Assembly (NCBI RefSeq): GCF_003751085.1
Contig: NZ_RJJY01000001.1
Location: forward strand, 744,001 to 808,000
Source: Micromonospora sp. Llam0
GTDB lineage: Bacteria > Actinomycetota > Actinomycetes > Mycobacteriales > Micromonosporaceae
Reading direction: 5' to 3'
DNA length: 64,000 bases
This document shows, in pieces, positions 53,844-64,000 of the stretch. The first letter of the stretch is position 1, and each line of letters opens with the position of its first letter. The notes under the pieces were generated by a model that was given only the letters and a program-made list of their open reading frames with translations, was not told where the DNA came from and did no database searches. Both the position numbers and the translations under genes were made by a program.

Positions 53844-55550
53844 TCAGGCGGCGAGGGTGAAGTCGAGGCGTTGGAGGTGTGTTGTCCGGGTGCGGTCGAG
53901 GGGGTGTCCGGTCCAGTAGCTGTCGAGGCGGATGATGTTGATCGCGGTGGCCGTGAGGGTGTGTTCGAGTCTGGTCTTGGGCAGGCCTCGGTAACGGGCG
54001 GTACGGATCCCGGTGACATGGGTGCTTGGCGCATGGTGCCCTCGACTCCGGCGCGGACGGCGTAGCGGGCCTTCCACTCGGAGGTGTTCTGCTGGATGCG
54101 GGCAGCGGTGAGGGCTTCGTGTAGGTCACGGGGGTGGATGGTGATCTGGCGGCGGGTGCCTCGGGTGCATTCCTGGCGGGTGGGGCAGGGCTGGCAGACG
54201 CTCTTCGGCCAGGACACCACGATGGTGTCGGTGTCGCGTTGTCGGCAGGGTGACCAGCTTGTGCTGGTGTTGCCCTGGGGACAGACGCCGTGGCGGGTGT
54301 CGAAGTCGAAGGTGAACGCCGCTTTGTCGTAGCCTCGCCCGGCGCGGGCCTGCGCGGACGGGTCGATCAGCATCGGGGAGGTCAGGGTGATCCCGTGCCG
54401 GCGGGCGGCGGGCGGCGGTGATCTCGGCGGACGGGTATCCGGAGTCGACGAGGTGCTCGGCGGGAGTCAGTGCCTTGTCGGCCAGTCGCTGGTGGATGAT
54501 GGCGGTCATGGCCGAGTCCGGGACGGTCGCGGTGGTGGTGGCCACGTTCGTGATCAGGTTCGGGTGTTCTCCGCGTCCGGTTTCCCGGCCGGTGGTGCCG
54601 GTCGGTGGGTCGCAGGTCTCGGTGAAGTGGACCTTGTAGCCGCCCCAGCCGGTGTCGCGTTTGACGCTGTATCGGGCGTCCGGGTCGTATGGGGAGATGA
54701 GGCGGTCTCTGCCGGGCGGGACACCGTCCCCGTCCGGGGCGTGTTCCCGCCGTCGCGCCTCCTGTCCGGCGCCGTCGGTGTCGCGGTAGAACTGCTGGAT
54801 CCAGATCAGGCGTAACGTCTGTGTCGCTGGGATCTGTGCCAGCCATTCCGGTGCGTCCGGGTGGTGCGCCGCGTCGAGCAGGTGGTAGCCGTCGATGCCG
54901 TAGCGGACCGTCAACTCGTCACGTCTGGTCTGGCTCTCGGGCAGGCGTAGGTTGTCGACGCGGGTGCCGTAGACGCCGGTCCAGGAATCGTCGATGACCG
55001 AGGTGAGCCAGTGCGGTGCCGCCGCGGCGAGGGCTTCCAACGCCGCCCGTAGTGTCTCTCCGGCCAGTTCGAGGCGGTTGAGGTCGCGGATCGCGCCGAG
55101 TACGTGGGTGGAATCGGTGCGTTGGCGGCCCCGGGCCTTGACCAGTCCGAGCCCGGCCAGGCGTCGCAGCAGGGCGTCCAGGGCCAGGCTGGTCAGGTCA
55201 CCGGCGACCAGCCGGTCCCGGAACTCCGACAGGACGGTGGGGTCGAAACCCGGATCGTCGAGTTCCAGACCGAGGGCGTATTTCCAGGTGATTCGGTCCC
55301 GGACCGCGTCGGCGGCCTGACGGTCGGTCAGGTTCTCCGAGAACTGCAACACGCTGGCGGTCATCAACTGTGCCGGGGAGATCCCCGGCCGTCCCCGGAG
55401 CCCGAACGCCGCCGAGAACCGGGCGTCCTCGTACACCTGGCCGAGTTCGTCACGGATCCGCGTCGCCAGGTTCCCTTTCCGGAACGCCGCCCGCGCCATC
55501 CGCGCGGTCTGCTCCGGAACGTCTGGCCACGGCCTCGGTTGCATCGACAT
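53844..55550 (-). pseudogene. IS1182-family transposase with two frameshifts
   Basis: The frame from ATG 55550 encodes an IS1182-type N-terminus (MQPRPWPDVPEQTARMARAAF), RGRPGISPAQLM, ENLTDRQAADAVR, the DDE-region RQRTDSTHVLGAIR and VDSGYPSAEITAARR. At about 54401-54415 one extra base in a CGCCGCC run shifts the frame; the protein resumes with LTSPMLIDPSAQA through YAVRAGVEGTMRQA. At about 54024 one missing base shifts it again, after which THVTGIRTARYRGLPKTRLEHTL continues to the end at 53844. The product is inactive unless both shifts are bypassed. Confidence 0.88.
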
Positions 55551-55751
55551 GACCACAACAACCCTACTGACCCACCGAAGGAGACGGGTACACGGCCGAA
55601 TAAGCCATCAGGGTCCATGCGGGTTCCCTCGACAGCCGCGCCTGCGGATCCCAGCGACCGGCTGTCGTTCGGGGCTGATCCGCTTCGCCTCATCGACTCG
55701 ACACGCCGACGCCGAGTCAGCTGACCCGTATCCGATTACGCCCACCGTGCG

Positions 55752-55797
55752 GCATGACGGGCGGGCCCGGCGTGGATGCCGGGCCCGCCCGTCATGC
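55752..55797 (-). terminator. Strong hairpin terminator of the GH10-GH62 gene
   Basis: A perfect 20-bp stem: 55752-55771 (GCATGACGGGCGGGCCCGGC) inverted at 55778-55797, loop GTGGAT. It lies 25 bases beyond the stop codon. A GTGTG-type pentamer run (about 55799-55820) fills the space between. Confidence 0.85.
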
Positions 55798-55821
55798 TGT
55801 GGTGTGGTGTGGTGTGGTGGG

Positions 55822-59017
<3,196 letters not shown>

Positions 59018-59704
59018 GTGCGGGTACTGGTGGTCGAGGACGAGCGCAACCTCGCCGACGCGATCGTCCGTGGGTTGCGTCGGCAGGGCATGGCGGTCGA
59101 CGTGGCGTACGACGGCTCCGCCGGACACGAGATGGCCTTCGTGACCCGCTACGACGTGGTGGTGCTCGACCGCGACCTGCCCGGCGTGCACGGTGACCAG
59201 ATCTGCGCGGACCTGGTCAGTTCCGGCGCTCTCACCCGGGTGCTGATGCTGACCGCCAGCGGCACCGTCGCCGACCGGGTCGAAGGTCTGCAGTTGGGCG
59301 CCGACGACTACCTGCCGAAGCCGTTCGCGTTCACCGAGCTCGTCGCCCGGGTGCAGGCCCTCGGCCGGCGGGCCACCCCGGCGGCCCCGCCGGTGCTGAC
59401 CGTCGCCGACCTGACCGTCGACCCCGCCCGCCGGGTGGCCACCCGGGACGGCCAGCCGGTCGATCTCACCCGCAAGGAGTTCGGCGTGTTGGAGGAGCTG
59501 GTCAAGGCGCGCGGCGCGGTGGTGTCCAGCGAGGAGCTGCTGGAGCGGGTCTGGGACGCCAACACCGATCCGTTCACCACCACCGTACGGGTGACGGTGA
59601 TGACGCTGCGCCGCAAGCTCGGGGAACCCCCGCTGATCGAGACCGTGGTCGGGGCCGGGTACCGCGTGACCGGGCCGGAGCCGCGTGACGAGGCGTACCA
59701 GTGA
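59018..59704 (+). CDS. OmpR-family response regulator
   Basis: A 228-residue regulator. The receiver domain (1-118) has the acidic pair VVEDERN, phospho-acceptor in VVVLDRDLPG (Asp about 51), MLTASG and the LPKPF lysine. The C-terminal winged helix (about 130-222) reads LTRKEFGVLEELVKARG ... VRVTVMTLRRKLG ... IETVVGAGYRV. GTG 59018 follows AGGAGG. Its stop overlaps the kinase start (GTGA), forming a two-component pair of unknown signal. Confidence 0.94.
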   Translation: MRVLVVEDERNLADAIVRGLRRQGMAVDVAYDGSAGHEMAFVTRYDVVVLDRDLPGVHGDQICADLVSSGALTRVLMLTASGTVADRVEGLQLGADDYLPKPFAFTELVARVQALGRRATPAAPPVLTVADLTVDPARRVATRDGQPVDLTRKEFGVLEELVKARGAVVSSEELLERVWDANTDPFTTTVRVTVMTLRRKLGEPPLIETVVGAGYRVTGPEPRDEAYQ

Positions 59705-60948
59705 ACCGGCTGCCCGGATCTGCTGCCCCGGCGGCGTCGGCGGTGGACCCGAGGCGTCGACGCTGGCCGACGCTGCGTATGCCCCGGCCGACCCTGCGGC
59801 TGCGGCTCACTCTGTTCAACGCCGTCCTGCTGGTCGGCTCGCTGGCCGTCTTCATACTGCTCGCCTGGCTGCTGGTCACCGACGCGCTGCGACCGGCGGA
59901 CCAGCTCGTGCCGGGGACCACCGTGGTGCTCGCCGACGGTCGCGAGATGGACGCGGCAGCCTGGCAGGACGGGATCGTCGAGCGGGCGTCCCGTGAGCTG
60001 CTGGCCAAGGCGTTGGTCGCGCTGCTGGCGATCAGCGTGGTCGGGGTGGTCGGTGCGTACGCCGTCGTCGGCCGGGCGCTGCGTCCACTGCAGCAGGTGA
60101 CGTCGACCGCCCGGCGGCTCGGCGAACAGACCCTGGACCAGCGGATCGGCTACTCCGGCACCGGTGACGAGGTGGCTGAGCTCGCCGCGACCTTCGACGA
60201 CATGCTGGACCGGCTCAGCGCGTCGTTCGAGGCCCAGAAGCGGTTCGTCGCCAACGCCTCGCACGAGCTGCGTACCCCGCTGGCGGTGATGCGCACCGAG
60301 ATCGACGTGACGATGGCCGACGATACCGCCGATCTGGCCGAGTACCGGCGGATGGCGACGGTGGTCCGGGACGCCTCGGAGCGGGCCAACGGGCTGTTCG
60401 ACGCGTTGCTGGTGCTGGCCAGCAGCGAGGCGCAGTCCGGGCGGCGGCTGGTCCGTAAGGTGCCCCGGGACCTGGCCGAGGGGGTCTGTGCGGCGTTGTC
60501 GGCCGTGCAGGCCGAGACCCGCCGGCTGAAGCTGGACGTCCGTACCGCCCTGGACCCGGCGGTGGTGATCGGCGACCCCAGCCTGCTGGACCGGTTGGCC
60601 GGCAATCTGATCGAGAACGCGGTGCGCTACAACCACCTGCACGGTCGGCTGTGGGCGCGGACCGGCAGCCACGGGTCGCACGTCTACCTGCTGGTCGGCA
60701 ACACCGGCTTCGAGGTGGACCAGGCCGACGTGCCGGGCCTGTTCGAGCCGTTCCGCCGGGGTGGCCGGGAACGGACCGGGGCGCGCGGCTCCGGCCTGGG
60801 CCTGTCGATCGTACGGGCGGTGGCCGACGCGCACGGCGGTACGGTGTCCGCCGTGTCCCAACCCGGGGGCGGCCTTGAAGTCACCTTGATGTTGCCCGCT
60901 GCTGACACGCCACTGCCGGTGGCCGCCTCGCCGGTACGTCGGAACTGA
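59701..60948 (+). CDS. Sensor histidine kinase
   Basis: A 415-residue membrane kinase. Two helices (about residues 36-58 and 104-125) flank a short extracytoplasmic loop of about 45 residues, followed by HAMP (RALRPLQQVTSTARRLGEQTLDQRI), HisKA (NASHELRTPLAVMRTEID, phospho-His), and HATPase_c with N box GNLIENAVRYN and GARGSGLGLSIVRAVADAHGG. The small sensor loop suggests an envelope or membrane signal. Coupled to the response regulator by a 4-base overlap. Confidence 0.94.
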   Translation: MNRLPGSAAPAASAVDPRRRRWPTLRMPRPTLRLRLTLFNAVLLVGSLAVFILLAWLLVTDALRPADQLVPGTTVVLADGREMDAAAWQDGIVERASRELLAKALVALLAISVVGVVGAYAVVGRALRPLQQVTSTARRLGEQTLDQRIGYSGTGDEVAELAATFDDMLDRLSASFEAQKRFVANASHELRTPLAVMRTEIDVTMADDTADLAEYRRMATVVRDASERANGLFDALLVLASSEAQSGRRLVRKVPRDLAEGVCAALSAVQAETRRLKLDVRTALDPAVVIGDPSLLDRLAGNLIENAVRYNHLHGRLWARTGSHGSHVYLLVGNTGFEVDQADVPGLFEPFRRGGRERTGARGSGLGLSIVRAVADAHGGTVSAVSQPGGGLEVTLMLPAADTPLPVAASPVRRN

Positions 60949-61365
60949 CTGCCCACTGCGCCCTGACCTTCCGGGCCCACCCGCGAGGCGGGGTGTCAGC
61001 AATGTTTCATTTGACCACCATCGGTTTGACTTTGGTCCCGATAACTAGGTTTTGCCGGAACCGATTATATGAATCATCCTCTCGAATTAACAGGTGTTGC
61101 GAGGCTGGCCAGTCATTTTGGGGCGAAGTGGTCGGTTCGTGGGGGTTGGGTGTCGTGGAAATTGCATTAAGGTGAAGGTGTTGGTCGGCTTTGCTGACAA
61201 ATTTTGTGTCTAGCCAACGGGGTTGTGGTTGTCATACCATTGAATTGGCGCCGGATCGGGTGGGGGAAATTGGTCGCGTCGATGGCTGAGGTGCATCGAC
61301 TCCGATGCGGTTGTCCAGTTGGGTTGACCTACCGGAGGGATTCCGGGCAAACGAAAGGAGATCCG
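60949..61365. other. 417-base lower-GC region upstream of the poly-G gene
   Basis: Clearly more AT-rich than the rest of the window from about 61000 on (for example TTATATGAATCATCC near 61065). I see no gene; a TTGACT at 61026-61031 is a possible -35 box. The base composition suggests acquired DNA around the small gene that follows. Confidence 0.5.
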
Positions 61366-61668
61366 ATGCCCGACGTCGATCTTGGACTCGCAACGGATTG
61401 GGACGAGGGTGACACCCCCGGGCGCATCCGGCTCCGGCAGAACCAGGTCTACGATCACTCGCCCAAAAAGGATGTCGTGATCAGTTCGCCGGTCAGTATC
61501 GAGCTCTCGGTCAACACGAACTATTCGACCTCGCAGGAAGCGGACAAGATCTTCTTCACCACCCATTACGGAAGTGAAAAGAAGATCATCGCAGTTCTCG
61601 ACTCGCGGGGGGGACCTGTACATCGCCGGCCGGGTGATCGAGGGTCAGACGAACTTGTCCTACAAGTA
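61366..61668 (+). pseudogene. Small uncharacterised gene interrupted at a run of seven G
   Basis: ATG 61366 with AAAGGAGA upstream begins MPDVDLGLATDWDEGD and continues through IRLRQNQVYDHSPKKDVVIS, FFTTHYGSEKKIIAVLDSRGG. At the G7 run (about 61607-61613) the frame then leads to an unrelated low-quality tail. Removing one G restores DLYIAGRVIEGQTNLSYK and a stop at 61666-61668, giving a coherent 100-residue beta-rich protein. I do not recognise the family with confidence. It may be a slipped mutation, a phase-variable switch or a sequencing error. Confidence 0.65.
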
Positions 61669-61710
61669 GGTCTGGAATCTGTCCTGCATGTAGGCAAGCC
61701 TGAGGCGAAA

Positions 61711-61750
61711 AACGGGATGTCGAGCCGAACTTCGGCCTCGACATCCCGTT
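61711..61750. terminator. Bidirectional rho-independent terminator
   Basis: AACGGGATGTCGAG (61711-61724) pairs with CTCGACATCCCGTT (61737-61750), with an inner CCGAA-C-TTCGG stem. It is followed by CCGTTTTG on the plus strand and CGTTTTTCG on the minus strand. It serves both the poly-G gene and the convergent FadB-like gene. Confidence 0.9.
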
Positions 61751-61758
61751 CCGTTTTG

Positions 61759-63825
61759 TCAATCGGCTGAGCCGCTGGCCACCCCGGCGGGCAGGAACCG
61801 GCGGCCGGTGACCCGCTGCGAGGTGCCGGTCCGGTCCAGGTACGGGGTGATCCCGCCGAGGTGGAACGGCCATCCCGCGCCGAGGATCAGGCACAGGTCG
61901 ATGTCCTGCGGTTCGGCGACCACACCCTCGTCGAGCATCAGCCGGGCCTCCTGCGCCAACGCGTCGAGGGCCCGTTGCCGGACCTGCTCGTCGGTCAACG
62001 GCTGCGACCCGACTTCCAGCAGCTTGCCGATCTCGGGGTTGATCTCGTCGTCCACCATCAGCGGCAGCCCGGACTCGGCGATCCGCCGCAGGTTGTCGCT
62101 GACCGTGAACCGGTCCGGGTACGCGGCGTGCAACGTACCGCCGACATGGTGGGCCACCGGCGGGCCGACCAGCTGCAGCAGGGCCAGCGGCCGCATCGGC
62201 AGGCCGAGCGGATCCAGCGCGGCGTCGGCGACCTCCGGCGGGGTGCCGGCGTCCACCGCCGCGAAGATCTCGCCGAGGAACCGGGTCAGCAGCCGGTTTA
62301 CCACGAAGGCCGGGGCGTCCGACACCAGCACGCAGGATTTGCGCAGCTGCTTGCCGACGGCGAACGCGGTGGCCAGGGCCGCATCGTCGGTCCGCTCCCC
62401 GCGGACGATCTCCAGCAGCGGCAGGACGGCGACCGGGTTGAAGAAGTGAAAGCCGACCACCCGTTCGGGGTGGGCCAGGTCAGCGGCCATGTCGGAGACC
62501 GACAGCGACGAGGTGTTGGTGGCCAGGATCGTCTCGGGGCCGACGATCGCCTCGACCTCGGCCCACACCTGCTTCTTGACCTTGAGGTCCTCGAAGACGG
62601 CCTCGATGACGAAATCGGCGTCGGCGAAGGCGCTCTTGTCGACCGACCCGCTCACCAGCGCCAGCAGCTTCGCCGCCGTGCCGGTGTCCATCCGGCCCTT
62701 GCCGACCTGCTTCTCGATCTCGGAGTGCACGTAGCTCAGCCCGGCGTCCACCCGGGCCTGGTCCAGGTCGGTGAGCACCACCGGCACCTGCAGCCGGCGG
62801 GCGAACAGCAGCGCCAACTGGGAAGCCATCAGCCCGGCCCCGACGACGCCGACCTTGGTGACCGGCCGGGCCAGGTCCGCCGAGGGGGCGCCGGCCGGCC
62901 GCTTGGCGCGCCGTTGGACCAGGTCGAACGCGTACAGCCCGCTGCGCAGCTCCTCGGACAGGATCAGGTCGGCGAGGGCCTCGTCCTCGGCGGCCGTGCC
63001 ATCGGCGAACGGGGTCTCCTTGGCCAGCGTGAGCAGGTCGAGGGCCCGGTAGGCGGCCGGTACCGCGCCGTGCAACCGCTGGTCGAGCAGTTGGCGGGCG
63101 AAGTAGAGCACCCCGTCCCACATGTCCCGGTCGACCTCCGGGCGGTCGACGGTGACCTCGCCGGTGACCACACCGGCCGCCCACTGCAGGGACCGCTCCA
63201 GGAAGTCGGCCGGTTCGAGCAGCACGTCGGCGATGCCCATCTCTGCGGCCTGCTTCGGCTTGAGCATCTTGTTCTGGGTCAACGGGTTCTGGATGATCAC
63301 CTGTGCGGCGGCCGGGATGCCGATCAGGTTCGGCAGCAACTGGGTGCCTCCCCAGCCCGGCACCAGACCGAGGGACACCTCCGGCAGGGCCAGCGGACCG
63401 GCTCCGCCGGACAGCGTCCGGTAGTGGCAGTGCAGGGCGAGTTCCAGCCCGCCACCCATCGCGGCACCGTTGACGAACGCGAAGGTCGGCATCGCGCTGT
63501 CGCGCAGCCGGGCGAAGATCCGGTGGCCCGTCCGGCCGATCTCCAGCGCCTGCTCACGGTCGACGAGCTGCGGCATCGCGGTGAGGTCGGCGCCGACGCA
63601 GAAGACGTACGGCTTGCCGGTGACCGCCACGAAGGCCGGCTCGCCAGCCAGCGCCTCGGTGATCGCCGCGTCCAGGCCGGCCAGCCCGGCCGGCCCGAGG
63701 GTGTTGGGTTTGCGGTGGTCCAGGCCGTTGTCCAGGGTGATCAGCGCGGCGGGCCGGTCCAGTCCGGGTACGTTCACCTGCCGGACCAGCGCCCGGGTGA
63801 CCACCTCGTCGGGGTTGTGCAGCAT
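61759..63825 (-). CDS. FadB-like 3-hydroxyacyl-CoA dehydrogenase/enoyl-CoA hydratase
   Basis: A 688-residue bifunctional beta-oxidation enzyme. The N-terminal crotonase domain has GKPYVFCVGADLTAM, FVNGAAMGGGLELALHCHYR and ALPEVSLGLVPGWGGTQLLPN; the C-terminal half has the NAD motif KVGVVGAGLMASQLALLFARR, TNTSSLSVSDMA, HPERVVGFHFFNPVAVLPLLEIVRG (catalytic His region) and FVVNRLLTRFLGEIFAAVD. It hydrates enoyl-CoA and oxidises the 3-hydroxyacyl-CoA. ATG 63825 overlaps the thiolase stop by one base (TGATG), so the two are coupled. Confidence 0.93.
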   Translation of the reverse strand: MLHNPDEVVTRALVRQVNVPGLDRPAALITLDNGLDHRKPNTLGPAGLAGLDAAITEALAGEPAFVAVTGKPYVFCVGADLTAMPQLVDREQALEIGRTGHRIFARLRDSAMPTFAFVNGAAMGGGLELALHCHYRTLSGGAGPLALPEVSLGLVPGWGGTQLLPNLIGIPAAAQVIIQNPLTQNKMLKPKQAAEMGIADVLLEPADFLERSLQWAAGVVTGEVTVDRPEVDRDMWDGVLYFARQLLDQRLHGAVPAAYRALDLLTLAKETPFADGTAAEDEALADLILSEELRSGLYAFDLVQRRAKRPAGAPSADLARPVTKVGVVGAGLMASQLALLFARRLQVPVVLTDLDQARVDAGLSYVHSEIEKQVGKGRMDTGTAAKLLALVSGSVDKSAFADADFVIEAVFEDLKVKKQVWAEVEAIVGPETILATNTSSLSVSDMAADLAHPERVVGFHFFNPVAVLPLLEIVRGERTDDAALATAFAVGKQLRKSCVLVSDAPAFVVNRLLTRFLGEIFAAVDAGTPPEVADAALDPLGLPMRPLALLQLVGPPVAHHVGGTLHAAYPDRFTVSDNLRRIAESGLPLMVDDEINPEIGKLLEVGSQPLTDEQVRQRALDALAQEARLMLDEGVVAEPQDIDLCLILGAGWPFHLGGITPYLDRTGTSQRVTGRRFLPAGVASGSAD

Positions 63826-64000
63826 CAGTTCTCGTCTCCCTGCTGTGCCGGGCCGGTCCAGGCCGGGTTCTCCCAGATGACCGAGCCGCCCATGCCGATG
63901 CCGATGCACATCGCGGTCAGCCCGTAGCGCACCTCGGGATGTTCGGCGAACTGCCGGGCCAGCTGGGTCATCAGCCGTACGCCGGAGGAGGCCAGCGGGT
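63825..64000 (-). CDS. Acetyl-CoA acyltransferase (thiolase), C-terminal part only
   Basis: The window ends inside this gene. The visible 57 codons read SSGVRLMTQLARQFAEHPEVRYGLTAMCIGIGMGGSVIWEN, the C-terminal thiolase motif with the second active-site Cys, ending in a TGA at 63827-63825. It supplies the final thiolytic step to the FadB-like enzyme. Confidence 0.9.
   Translation of the reverse strand, partial: PLASSGVRLMTQLARQFAEHPEVRYGLTAMCIGIGMGGSVIWENPAWTGPAQQGDEN

Larger units (their letters stand above)
53771..55630 (-). mobile_element. Decayed IS1182-family insertion sequence
   Basis: An element of about 1.86 kb. The right end is a continuous 35-bp terminal repeat (55596-55630). Its inner 21 bases, GGACCCTGATGGCTTATTCGG, recur inverted at 53817-53837 and its outer 15 bases, GAGGGAACCCGCATG, recur at 53771-53785, so the left end is split by about 30 extra bases. 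The single transposase gene inside has two frameshifts. No target duplication is evident. It lies between dxs and the GH10 gene. Confidence 0.85.

Overview
The window is high-GC DNA from a filamentous actinomycete, most likely a member of the Micromonosporaceae. The evidence is GC-rich third codon positions throughout, frequent GTG starts, 4-base start/stop overlaps, actinobacteria-only families (DUF3039, DUF3093, DUF3099, DUF3159, DUF3710, DUF4193) and secreted polysaccharidases with CBM2 and ricin-type CBM13 modules. The genus is inference. I saw no rRNA, tRNA or CRISPR array.

Layout. 1-3.1 kb: two secreted carbohydrate-active enzymes (GH27 galactosidase with CBM13; CE1-type esterase with CBM2). 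3.2-4.4 kb: a translationally coupled DUF2089 / membrane protein / SHOCT-like operon. 4.5-13.4 kb: accessory genes, namely a methyltransferase, an AlkD-like repair protein, a deleted zinc dehydrogenase pseudogene with an F420-type reductase under a divergent TetR gene, a class A PBP whose transpeptidase active site is lost, a HelR-type RNA polymerase motor ATPase with an upstream 19-bp palindrome matching the rifamycin-associated element, and a ribbon-helix-helix/PIN toxin-antitoxin pair. 13.5-20.1 kb: a six-gene, mostly overlapping biosynthesis-and-export operon (methyltransferase, AMP ligase, alpha/beta hydrolase, ATP-grasp ligase, PaaK-like adenylating enzyme, 14-TM exporter) behind an upstream region rich in palindromes, including a CRP/GlxR-like site. 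I regard this as the best candidate for an undescribed system.

20.4-53.7 kb is conserved chromosomal core. From memory it matches the gene content and order of the sigB-ideR ... sigA-suhB-cei-DUF4193-DUF3093-dut-DUF3710-OB fold-DUF3159-ceoC-ceoB-permease-RNA methyltransferase ... dxs region of Mycobacterium tuberculosis. It carries iron regulation (IdeR), a protein acetylation/deacetylation pair (GNAT-ACS fusion and AcuC), sigma factors of the SigB and SigA/HrdB types, D-Tyr-tRNA deacylase, pseudouridine catabolism (PsuG/PsuK), a DEAH helicase, dUTPase, TrkA-type potassium subunits, and DXS of the MEP pathway.

53.8-55.6 kb is a decayed IS1182-type insertion sequence with two frameshifts in its transposase. 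55.8-58.3 kb encodes a multidomain xylan-degrading enzyme (GH10-CBM13-GH62) with a LacI-type operator. 59.0-60.9 kb is an OmpR/histidine kinase pair. 61.0-61.7 kb is a lower-GC island with a small gene broken at a run of seven G. The window ends in a fatty-acid beta-oxidation operon (thiolase, then FadB-like), with the thiolase cut by the window edge.

Recurring themes: short tandem duplications (15-20 bp, 2-3 copies) at five convergent gene ends; a 252-bp block that is 98 percent identical between the two sigma genes; and several broken genes (dehydrogenase, SRPBCC, transposase, poly-G gene).
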